DNA of 34,505 nt, from the NCBI GenBank assembly GCA_009785345.1, contig WQWL01000020.1, positions 1 through 34,505 on the forward strand, in the 5' to 3' direction. Every line of letters starts with the position of its first letter. Within the stretch, counting starts at the first letter, position 1. The stretch comes from Oscillospiraceae bacterium. Lineage in GTDB: Bacteria > Bacillota > Clostridia > Oscillospirales > Oscillospiraceae. Shown here piece after piece: positions 24,279 to 32,400 of this stretch. The translations under genes and the position numbers were made by a program. Below the pieces are notes generated by a model, which did no database searches, was not told where the DNA came from, and saw nothing but the letters and a program-made list of their open reading frames with translations.

Positions 24279-25209
24279 AAATACTGAACTACTGATTGAG
24301 CAACTTAAACAGCAACTGGAAACTTTGGATGAGTCGGGAGATAAAAATAACACATTAAAAAGTGAGTTGACGCAGTTAATTGAAAACGCGCAACAAGAAG
24401 CATTTAACCAATTGGAACCTGAAGATAAGGTTTATCTCGCACGTCACCCACTTCGACCCAATGCTAAATCGTATATTGACACGTTATTTGACGACTTCAT
24501 AGAAATGCACGGTGATAGAAACTATGGTGATGATAAATCAATTGTAGGCGGAATCGGGCTGCTCCAAGGTATACCGGTAACTGTCATTGGGCAAGTAAAA
24601 GGCAAAACATTAGAAGAAAATATGGAGCGCAACTTTGGTATGCCTCACCCGGAAGGCTACCGAAAAGTGCTACGTTTGGCTAAACAAGCTGAGAAATTCG
24701 GTCGTCCTATTATTACATTTATTGACACCCCGGGTGCCTATCCTGGAATTGGTGCAGAAGAGCGCGGTCAAGCCGAGGCAATCGCCGCATGCTTAATGAC
24801 ATTCATGGAGTTGAGAGTTCCAATTATAGCAATCGTGGTTGGTGAAGGTGGAAGTGGCGGTGCATTGGCGATTGGTATAGCCGATAAAATTATGATGCTC
24901 GAACACAGTATCTACTCGGTATTATCACCGGAAGGATTTGCAAGCATTTTGTGGAAAGATGCCGGAAGAGCAAAAGAAGCAGCTAAACTAATGAAGTTAA
25001 CTGCACAAGATTTACATCAATTTGGAATTGTAGACATTTTGATTGAGGAACCGGTTGGCGGAATTCATACACAGGTCGATTTTGTGATGAAGCAATTGAA
25101 AGAAGTGTTATTCAGAGAGCTAATGATACTTATTGACAAGGATGCAAATATGCTCCTAGATCAGCGTTACAAAAAATTTAGAAACATGGCAACTCCAGAA
25201 GCTGTATAG
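24268..25209 (+). CDS. accA: Acetyl-CoA carboxylase carboxyltransferase alpha subunit
   Basis: Partner of AccD in malonyl-CoA formation, about 313 residues. Motifs: ARHPLRPNAKSYIDTLFDDF, the HGDRNYGDDKSIVGGIG segment, TFIDTPGAYPGIGAEERGQAEAIA, and GEGGSGGALAIGIADK in the carboxyltransferase core. The N-terminal ~45 residues are a Glu/Gln-rich helical segment typical of AccA. An upstream GTG at 24247 would add seven residues. The ATG at 24268 is favoured because AAAGGA lies upstream of it in the same context as in accB and accD. The start lies inside the end of accD, so the pair is probably translationally coupled. It is the last gene of the cluster and converges on carA across palindromic repeats. 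Confidence 0.96.
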   Translation: MSLKNTELLIEQLKQQLETLDESGDKNNTLKSELTQLIENAQQEAFNQLEPEDKVYLARHPLRPNAKSYIDTLFDDFIEMHGDRNYGDDKSIVGGIGLLQGIPVTVIGQVKGKTLEENMERNFGMPHPEGYRKVLRLAKQAEKFGRPIITFIDTPGAYPGIGAEERGQAEAIAACLMTFMELRVPIIAIVVGEGGSGGALAIGIADKIMMLEHSIYSVLSPEGFASILWKDAGRAKEAAKLMKLTAQDLHQFGIVDILIEEPVGGIHTQVDFVMKQLKEVLFRELMILIDKDANMLLDQRYKKFRNMATPEAV

Positions 25210-25250
25210 CTTAGTGGGTGTTGCTGCGAAACACTAAAACTGAATGAATC

Positions 25251-25511
25251 GTCATCCCGGGCTTGACCGAGACTGCTGAAAAAGTCCCATTTGTCATCCC
25301 GGGCTTGACCTGGGATCTATTACAAAGCTTGATTCTATCAGATTGCGGCTCCCTGAATCAAGTTCAGGACAGGCTCCGGCCGCAATGACAATAGGTAAAA
25401 ATATGCACTTTGTCAGCAACCTCGGCTTGACCCGGGATATATTGCAAAGCTTGATTCTATCAGATTGCGGCTCCCTGAATCAAGTTCAGGACAGGCTCCG
25501 GCCGCAATGAC
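25251..25511. repeat. REP/BIME-like tandem palindromic repeats between accA and carA
   Basis: The 321-nt gap between convergent accA and carA holds no gene. An 18-bp unit gtcatcccgggcttgacc occurs at 25251-25268 and 25293-25310. An 86-bp unit occurs at 25304-25389 and again at 25426-25511 (period 122), with only about 3 differences. Each 86-bp unit contains the hairpin cctgaa/ttcagg, nested between attgcggc and gccgcaat. The pair is much more GC-rich than its surroundings. Position between convergent 3' ends fits REP-like elements, and the hairpins could serve as a bidirectional terminator. Confidence 0.85.
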
Positions 25512-25530
25512 GAATGTTCGATTCTGCACT

Positions 25531-26610
25531 TTATTTAACCGTACCCATAATTTCAACAAATTGGTCAAATAGGTAGTTTGAATCTCGAGGTTCTGGGTAA
25601 GCTTCCGGGTGATATTGAACTGAAAACGCAGGATATTTCTTATGTTTTAGTCCTTCAATGCTACCATCCTCAATAGCATATTGTGTTACTTCTAAATCAG
25701 TTCCCTCCAGTGAGTCCACGTCTACATGAAAGCCATGGTTTTGAAACGTTTTCAATGTTTTTCCTGTCGCAATATCTCTAACAAGCATTTTATCATCACG
25801 GTGTCCGAACTTCATTTTTGTAGTTTGGGCACCGTTAGCTATAGCAAATAATTGATGCCCTAAACAGACACCAAACAATGGATATTTCGTTTGTAGCTCT
25901 CGTATAACCGGTAAAAGCTCAGGCAAATCCAGCGGATCCCCCGGTCCACTACTAAAAACAACTCCATCAGGCTCATATGTCTCAATTTCATCAATCGAAG
26001 TGTTATATGGGAGAACAACCACTTCACAGTTCCTCGCTATAAGTTCGTTAACAATCCCCTTTTTTGCTGTAAATGCGACAACAGCAACCCTAAATTTTTT
26101 ATTATCAACTGAAACCATGTATGCTTTTTTGGGAGAAACTTGTTTTACATGGTTTGTTACATGTGGTGCTGAAGTAAGCTTTACCATTGCGAGATCATCC
26201 GGCATATCAACATCAACAATGATTCCATACATAACGCCATCTTCACGAATTTTTGTTGCAAGTGCATCTGCATCAACACCATATAAACCGGGTATATTTT
26301 TTTCCTTTAGTAGTCCATTCAGTGATTTCGATGGATGCCAATTTAATAGTACATCACTGAATTTATTTACAATCAATGCTGATGCACCATTTAGCGCATC
26401 ATAATCATTTTGGTTAATTCCATCATCATTTTTGTCATTGTGAGTCATCACAACAATTTGATTATAATAATCTGTATCTGTCAATACATCATTGTATCCC
26501 GTTTTTGCTGTCTGAAAAACCACCTCGCAAATGACTTCCGTGTCTGAACCGAAAGCATTTCCAAAAATCACCGTTCCATCAGCCAAAATCAATTTGCGAT
26601 TATAACTCAT
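25531..26610 (-). CDS. carA: Carbamoyl-phosphate synthase small (glutaminase) subunit
   Basis: Hydrolyses glutamine and channels ammonia to CarB for carbamoyl phosphate, used for arginine and pyrimidines. About 359 residues. The N-terminal CarA domain begins RKLILADGTVIFGNAFGS. The class I amidotransferase domain has VVFSSGPGDP, the nucleophile elbow FGVCLGHQLFA with the catalytic Cys, and YHPEAYPEP with the catalytic His-Glu pair. No carB is present on either side here, unusual since the two are commonly adjacent. GTG at 26613 and ATG at 26610 are adjacent; ATG is chosen with GAGGAG about 8-9 nt upstream. It follows the PPTase gene by 29 nt, so it may ride on the NRPS transcript. Confidence 0.95.
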   Translation of the reverse strand: MSYNRKLILADGTVIFGNAFGSDTEVICEVVFQTAKTGYNDVLTDTDYYNQIVVMTHNDKNDDGINQNDYDALNGASALIVNKFSDVLLNWHPSKSLNGLLKEKNIPGLYGVDADALATKIREDGVMYGIIVDVDMPDDLAMVKLTSAPHVTNHVKQVSPKKAYMVSVDNKKFRVAVVAFTAKKGIVNELIARNCEVVVLPYNTSIDEIETYEPDGVVFSSGPGDPLDLPELLPVIRELQTKYPLFGVCLGHQLFAIANGAQTTKMKFGHRDDKMLVRDIATGKTLKTFQNHGFHVDVDSLEGTDLEVTQYAIEDGSIEGLKHKKYPAFSVQYHPEAYPEPRDSNYLFDQFVEIMGTVK

Positions 26611-26639
26611 CACTACACGCTCCTCTCTTTTCTAGACCA

Positions 26640-27335
26640 CTAGTCCTTGACAAAGAGATAATGACACATTTCTTCCACCGTAATTTCGTCTATCTTATCT
26701 GGAAAGTCATCAACCATCGAACAAATCGATAATTTATAACCCTCGATAGGAAGTTGCCTAAAGTGAGGACTGGTTTTCCGGTTAATATCGGTCACTGAAA
26801 TGCCTGAACATGATATGTCAAAGCAAAATGAATCTAATGGAATCGACATTCCAAGCCCAAGCCATTTCATATAACTCTCTTTAAGTGTCCATAATGAATA
26901 GAAGTAATCAAGGCGATTATTAATATTTTGAGCAAATAAATCTTCGTACTCACGCTTACAAAAATAGTGTTTTGCAAGATCTAAATCAATGTCTTTTACT
27001 TGCTCTATGTCGACTCCTACCTCATGTTCGCTAAAGGCACAGACTACAAAATCGCCTGCGTGGGAAACGTTGAAATGTACAGGAGAATCCTTGATATACG
27101 GTTTCCCCTCATCTCCCTTTAGTATCTCGATTTCATCATTTGCAAATGAATACTGCTGACACAATACATGACGAAACATTAATTCTCCATATAAAGTGCG
27201 CAAAGCATCTTTCTTAAACATAAACCGTTGACATTTTTCTCTGTTCTCGTCTGAGATGACTTGAAGCAAGCCATTGAAAATATCATCGCTTAATGAAGAG
27301 TCTATTTTAGCTACGTAAATATGGTTTTTACACAT
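26640..27335 (-). CDS. Sfp-type 4'-phosphopantetheinyl transferase
   Basis: Transfers phosphopantetheine from CoA to serine of carrier domains. 231 residues, the size of Sfp (about 224). Motifs: GKPY followed by FNVSHAGD, VGVDIEQVKDID with the metal-binding Asp and Glu, and WTLKESYMKWLG with the W-x-x-KE-xxx-K signature. Its start overlaps the permease stop by 8 nt, so the genes are coupled. It is in the same minus-strand series as the NRPS, whose two visible carrier domains are its obvious targets. The RBS is weak, consistent with coupling. Confidence 0.94.
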   Translation of the reverse strand: MCKNHIYVAKIDSSLSDDIFNGLLQVISDENREKCQRFMFKKDALRTLYGELMFRHVLCQQYSFANDEIEILKGDEGKPYIKDSPVHFNVSHAGDFVVCAFSEHEVGVDIEQVKDIDLDLAKHYFCKREYEDLFAQNINNRLDYFYSLWTLKESYMKWLGLGMSIPLDSFCFDISCSGISVTDINRKTSPHFRQLPIEGYKLSICSMVDDFPDKIDEITVEEMCHYLFVKD

Positions 27336-28185
27336 ATCGTCTTGACATTCTCCAAACAGATAAAAGGAAAAATAGAATCGCTGTCCCTGCTAAGACAAGC
27401 ACACTATCCAACATCGTAAACTGACGTCCGTTAATCACATAAATAACTCCCATTGACTCCTGGAACTCCTGCAAATACTCAGCCGGAATGTGTGAAAACG
27501 CATCCTCAGCAATTCCATCGATAAACAATTGTCTAAATAATACTGTCGTATGGGATTGAGGAAAAAAGCGAATGAGGGTTTGAATAGGTCCCGGTAAATC
27601 TCCTATCGGCACATAAATTCCCATCAAAAATCCAATTAAGGTGCCTAAAATGGTAGATATTGCCCCAAACGCTTGATTTGTCTTAATATACATAGTGAAA
27701 AAGAAAATCATAAACGAATTAAGCAGTACACTAAGGACTAAAATACCCATAGCTTTAGTCATATTCAATAAAGACATCACATGATTGCCCATAATTGCAT
27801 TATATGAAGTCAAAACTACAAGAATAATTATACTCATGACGGTTCCCACAAAAAACGCACCGAGAGCGTATCCAGCTACAATTCTATATCTTTGAACCGG
27901 TGTTGAGTAAAAATCCTTATATAAATGATGCACTTTATCATTGACCATAACAACAAAGGCGCCTTTGGTTGTTGTTACAGTCGTTACACCCAGAATTCCT
28001 GCAAAAATCCAGTTGTTAACAACCTCATTTACTTCTTCAAAGCTACCACCATAATAACTAGTAATTGTATTACCTAAAAACAAAACAAACAGAGCTATAA
28101 TCAAAAGTACGGATAATAAGGAGAAAAACACCCCTAATTTATCTCTAAAATATAGTAAAACATTTCTCATCGCTAGTGTTGTCAT
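27328..28185 (-). CDS. ABC-2 type transporter permease
   Basis: 285-residue membrane protein with about six helices: 20-40, a pair in the NWIFAGILGVTTVTTTKGAF region, YRIVAGYALGAFFVGTVMSI, AMGILVLSVLLNSFMIFF, FGAISTILGTLIGFLMGIYVPIGDLPGPI and a C-terminal helix before MSRRYV. The AGxLxxxxPxG-like loop near the fifth helix (GIYVPIGDLP) is a signature of ABC-2 drug and lipopeptide exporters. It pairs with the ATPase gene just upstream; in this operon it probably exports the NRPS product. The start at 28185 is chosen over the in-frame codon at 28206 because the latter overlaps the Shine-Dalgarno. Its leader is copy 2 of the structured element. Confidence 0.9.
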   Translation of the reverse strand: MTTLAMRNVLLYFRDKLGVFFSLLSVLLIIALFVLFLGNTITSYYGGSFEEVNEVVNNWIFAGILGVTTVTTTKGAFVVMVNDKVHHLYKDFYSTPVQRYRIVAGYALGAFFVGTVMSIIILVVLTSYNAIMGNHVMSLLNMTKAMGILVLSVLLNSFMIFFFTMYIKTNQAFGAISTILGTLIGFLMGIYVPIGDLPGPIQTLIRFFPQSHTTVLFRQLFIDGIAEDAFSHIPAEYLQEFQESMGVIYVINGRQFTMLDSVLVLAGTAILFFLLSVWRMSRRYV

Positions 28186-28322
28186 ATTTATAACCATTCC
28201 TTTCACGAAGCTTTACACAAAACAACCATGAATTTGAATGGTTATTTCGTGCATCAAATTGCGGTTCCCTATAGGGGAAACAATTGGCACATTCTTTCGT
28301 AAGTTTGAATTTATTCAAACTT
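28186..28322 (-). promoter_or_regulatory. Structured intercistronic leader of the ABC permease gene (copy 2)
   Basis: Minus-strand counterpart of 23247-23384. H1: 28301-28310 with 28313-28322, a 10-bp perfect stem over the ATPase stop codon. H2: 28249-28290, gtgccaattg/caatttgatgcac plus a ttccc/gggaa cap. H3: 28236-28245 (ataaccattc, read on minus) with 28190-28199 (gaatggttat), 10 perfect pairs that enclose the Shine-Dalgarno. H3 and H1 arms differ from copy 1 by paired changes that keep complementarity. Unpaired segments such as ggaaccgcaa and ttcatggtt are nearly unchanged. Confidence 0.75.
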
Positions 28323-29244
28323 TATTATCATCCCTGCCTGTTATATCCAGAAAAACATCATCCATGGTCCCATTGATGATTTCAACATTGGTAATCTCAT
28401 CTTTGATTATATTAGCAAATGGAATGGCATCCATAGTTGAATCAAATTTTACTTCGATGACTTCACCGCTTTGAACAAAGTCAATTTGGTATTCTGTAAG
28501 TGCTTCTACAAAGGAATCCATACATTTTGGTACAAATTTTAGTAAGTCGTGGCAATACTTCTGCTTCAATTCCAAAGGAGTTCCTTTTGCCAATATCTCA
28601 CCATGCCCAATAATTGTGATAAAATCTGACTGTTCAGCTTCTTCCATATAGTGAGTTGTCAAGAAAACGGTTACTCCATTTTCTTTTTGCAGAGTTCTAA
28701 TTGTTGACCAAATATCTTTTCGAGTTTGAGAGTCAAGCCCTGTCGTGGGTTCATCTAAAAACAAAATTTTAGGTGTATTAATGAGTGCTCTTGCTATATC
28801 AGCCCTCCTCCTTTGTCCACCGGATAATTTTTCATAAGGTCTATGAAGAAATTCTCCTAATTGAGCAATTTCGGTGACAGCTTCAATGCGTTCTTTCAAC
28901 TTCTGTTTTGAAAATTTATAAAATCTCCCTCTGATTTTCAAATTTTCATGAACAGTTAGCATAGAGTCTAGTAAACTTCGCTGAAAAACGATTCCGATTG
29001 ATTTTCGTATTTCAAAATCATTTTTTCCCAACTCATGACCGTCAATAATGACTTTCCCGGCATCGGGTTCTAGCAGGGTGCAGAGTATATCAATTGTTGT
29101 TGATTTCCCCGCACCATTTTTTCCCAAAAACGAAAACATTGTTCCCTTTTCTACATAGAAATCAATTCCCCTGACGGCCTTGACTTCTTTTCCTTGCACA
29201 GTGTAACTCTTGGCAAGTGATTTTACTTCAATAATCTTCTCCAC
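28315..29244 (-). CDS. ABC transporter ATP-binding protein (drug/antibiotic exporter type)
   Basis: About 309 residues. Walker A GKNGAGKST, Q-loop region GIVFQRSLLD, signature LSGGQRRRADIARAL, Walker B ILFLDEPTTGLD and the switch region TTHYMEEAEQ are all present. The C-terminal ~90 residues form the extension seen in DrrA/NatA-like exporters. The longest frame begins with TTG at 29256 and an ATG follows at 29250. I prefer GTG at 29244 because TTGGAG then lies 6 nt upstream and the protein begins MEKIIEV, as relatives do; this choice is uncertain. It lies between the NRPS and permease genes. The stop codon is inside hairpin H1 of the permease leader. Confidence 0.93.
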   Translation of the reverse strand: MEKIIEVKSLAKSYTVQGKEVKAVRGIDFYVEKGTMFSFLGKNGAGKSTTIDILCTLLEPDAGKVIIDGHELGKNDFEIRKSIGIVFQRSLLDSMLTVHENLKIRGRFYKFSKQKLKERIEAVTEIAQLGEFLHRPYEKLSGGQRRRADIARALINTPKILFLDEPTTGLDSQTRKDIWSTIRTLQKENGVTVFLTTHYMEEAEQSDFITIIGHGEILAKGTPLELKQKYCHDLLKFVPKCMDSFVEALTEYQIDFVQSGEVIEVKFDSTMDAIPFANIIKDEITNVEIINGTMDDVFLDITGRDDNKV

Positions 29245-29329
29245 ATTCATCTCCAAATCTCATTTTTCATACTGATCACTGATAGAAAACGTTGATATAT
29301 TTGTGAGATTATTTTTCGTCAGTCAAGGC

Positions 29330-29369
29330 AAAAATCCGAAGGAATGTCTGTGGCCTTTCAAGGATTTTT
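29330..29369. repeat. aaaaatcc/ggattttt inverted repeat between NRPS and ABC genes
   Basis: Arms 29330-29337 and 29362-29369, with a second pairing aagg/cctt inside. Read on the minus strand it is followed by ggatttttgcc, so it could attenuate transcription from the NRPS into the ABC genes. The stem motif also occurs, in inverted arrangement, in the hairpin at 7-87, so it may be a dispersed repeat. Confidence 0.5.
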
Positions 29370-29412
29370 AACGATGAATGGCGGAAAATAGCTCGCAAAA
29401 ATTCAATGGTTT

Positions 29413-32400
29413 CTATTGGTGATTAGTATTAAGTCTCTCGATGGTTTGATCTTGGTCTTCACATAAGTTGTCTATGATCTTGACAAATTCAGCCATCATT
29501 TTTTCTATTGTTTCCTTCTTAAACAAGTCACTACAGAACTTGAGTGTCACAGTATGTTCGCCACCATTTTCTACAATTTTGCAAACCAGGTCAAACTTAG
29601 CTTCTTCGTCTGTAAATGTAATTTCTTCAGGTTGGAAATATAATCCATCTATCACCACTTCATCCAACATGTAACTATCTTCTTCGTAAAATATATATTG
29701 AACATCATACAAAGGTGTTCTGGATTTGTCTTGATACGCCTGTGGCTCATATAATGATGCAAGAGATTCAAATGGATAATCTTGATTTTCATAAGCCATC
29801 AAACAGTTTTCTTTTACTTCAGCTAAAAACTTACTAACTGATTTTTCTTTTTCCGGCATGCCACTCATAAGCAATCGATTTATAAATACTCCCTGCATTT
29901 CTTCAGTGTCCTTATGTGTTCGACCTGAGATTGGCGTTCCTACCACAACACTTTGATCGCTATAGTTACTTAGTAAAATCATTGTCACTGACAACCATGT
30001 CATGAATTCAGTTAAGCCAGCTTTTTGACCGATTTCAACAACTTTGTTACTGAGCATTTTATCGAGTTTTTTTACAACCACGTCTCCATTGAATTTTTTC
30101 TTTTCCGGTCTTGGATAGTCTTCCGGTAGTTTCAATTTCGGAACACCATTTTTAAAATGATTCATCCAATAGTTTTTCTGATCGTCAAGTTGTCTATTTA
30201 ATGTCCACTCACTGTAGTCCTTATATTGTAACTTTGGTGGTGTAAGCTCACCACCTGTGTACAAACTGACAAACTCACTTAAAAACAACTCTCCAGATAT
30301 TCCGTCAGTAATAATATGATGACTATCCAAAAAGAGTATATAATTCTCTTCTCCGGTTTTGATAACTTTTGTTCTCATTAAAGGAGCTTTTTCTAAATCA
30401 AAAGGACGTACAAAGTCACGAGCAAACTTGTCAAATTCCTCTTCGTCATAACACTCCTCGTAAGTCATATCCATTTCTACCCGATCATGAATTTTTGCAA
30501 CAGTTTCATTCCCAATCAAATGGAAGCTTGTTCGAAAGATTTCATGACGATTTAGTAATGTTTCAAAAACCATTTCTGCTTTTTCTACATCAAAGTTTCC
30601 ACGCACTTTCAATGCGCTAGGAGTATTGTTTGTCATATCTATTGTATTGTAATCCCATAAATGAGCCGTTAGGAAATATAATTTTTGTGACGGAGATATT
30701 GGATAGTATTCTTTTACATCGGCTACCGGTATTGGTTCATAGCTGCCCTCTAGATCCTCTAGAGCCAAACAGATGCCCTCTACTGTCACCCCAAGGAAGA
30801 TATCTTTGATGCCTAATCTCACACCCGTTGCCTGCTCGATTTGGTTCACGAGCAAGGTTGCTCGCAATGAGTTGCCACCAAGTTCAAAGAAGCTTTCCTT
30901 GATGCCGATTGGGTTGATTTTGAACATTTCCTCAAAAACGGCTACAACCGCTTTTTCAATCGGTGTTATTGGCGCAACATATACTTTTGTTGTTGTAAGC
31001 TCTATTTTAGGCAGAGCTCGTTTATTTAGCTTGCCGTTACTTGTCACTGGAAAATGATCAATTCTCATAAAGTGCACAGGAATCATATAGTCGGGCAAAT
31101 TGCTCCGCAGTTCAAATCTTATCTGATCTACATCAAGTTCATTTTCACTTTGAACATAAGCACATAACGCCTGTTCTCCATGGTCATCTGTTTGCACGAT
31201 AACCACGGCATCGGAAATGCTCGGAAGATTGCGTAAGTTGCTCGCAATCTCGCCCAGTTCAATTCTAAGACCTCGTATTTTAACCTGTTCGTCGATTCTT
31301 CCGAGATATTCAATGTTGCCATCGGGCAGCCATCTTGTCGCGTCACCAGTTCTGTACAGCTTACCCGTTCCAAAGGGGTTGTCGATAAATTTTTCATCAG
31401 TCAATTCGGCATTGTTCAAATATCCCTTTGTCACCCCGGCTCCTGCAATACAAAGCTCGCCAACCATGCCAATGCCACAGAGCGCAACTCCGTTCAAGAT
31501 ATACGCCTGGTAATTGCCGATGGGCTTGCCAATTGAGCTGATTCTTTCGTTTTCTCTCAGCAGATAGTGAGTAGCATCGACACTTGTTTCTGTCGGTCCA
31601 TATGTATTTACCAGCTCTGCATCCTTGTTATATGCTCCGACTAATTGATAAAACATGTTAACATCATTGGTGCTGATTGCCTCACCGCCTGCAAAAACAT
31701 AGCGCAAACTTTTTAGCATATTGCCGTATTTCAGAGGATCCATTGCCACTTGTGCCAGAAATACTTTTAACATCGACGGTGCAATCTGCATTTCTGTCAA
31801 TTGGTGTGCCTCAATGACTTCACACATTTTAACAGAATCTTTTTCATCGCCAGGTGTCAATAAGTGACCACTTGACCCAACCAAACTCCACCTGAAAATC
31901 TCAACAATTGACGCGTCAAAGGTGTATGTTGTTTTTTGCAATACTCGCTCGTTCATTGGATAATATTTTTGCAAATAACTGATGAGGTTAACCGTCCCCT
32001 TGTGCAAACACATTACACCCTTAGGTTGACCGGTTGTTCCTGATGTGTACAGTAAGCACAAATCGTCTTCGGTAGTATTTACTATTGGCAAATTTTCAAC
32101 ATTTCCATCGTATACAGACGAATCTGCCAAATCGATTATCGGTAAATTCATGTCAACATCCACTTGGTATGTCAACATCGCTTTTGCTTGCGAGTCTTTT
32201 AGCATATAATCCAGTCTTTCGGGTGGGCACTCCGTATCAACTGGCATATACGCGCCACCAGATTTGATGATTGCATAAATTCCAATGACAAGCTCCATGC
32301 TACGCTCTGTCATAAGCGCAACATAGTCGCCTGGCTTAACTCCCATGTCCCTGAGTGTCTTTGCTATGGCATTAGATTTTGCATTTAGCTCGCCATAGGT

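Noticed and set aside
25304-25511. CRISPR array
   Set aside because: Only two units, each 86 bp and internally palindromic, with a single 36-bp gap and no cas genes.
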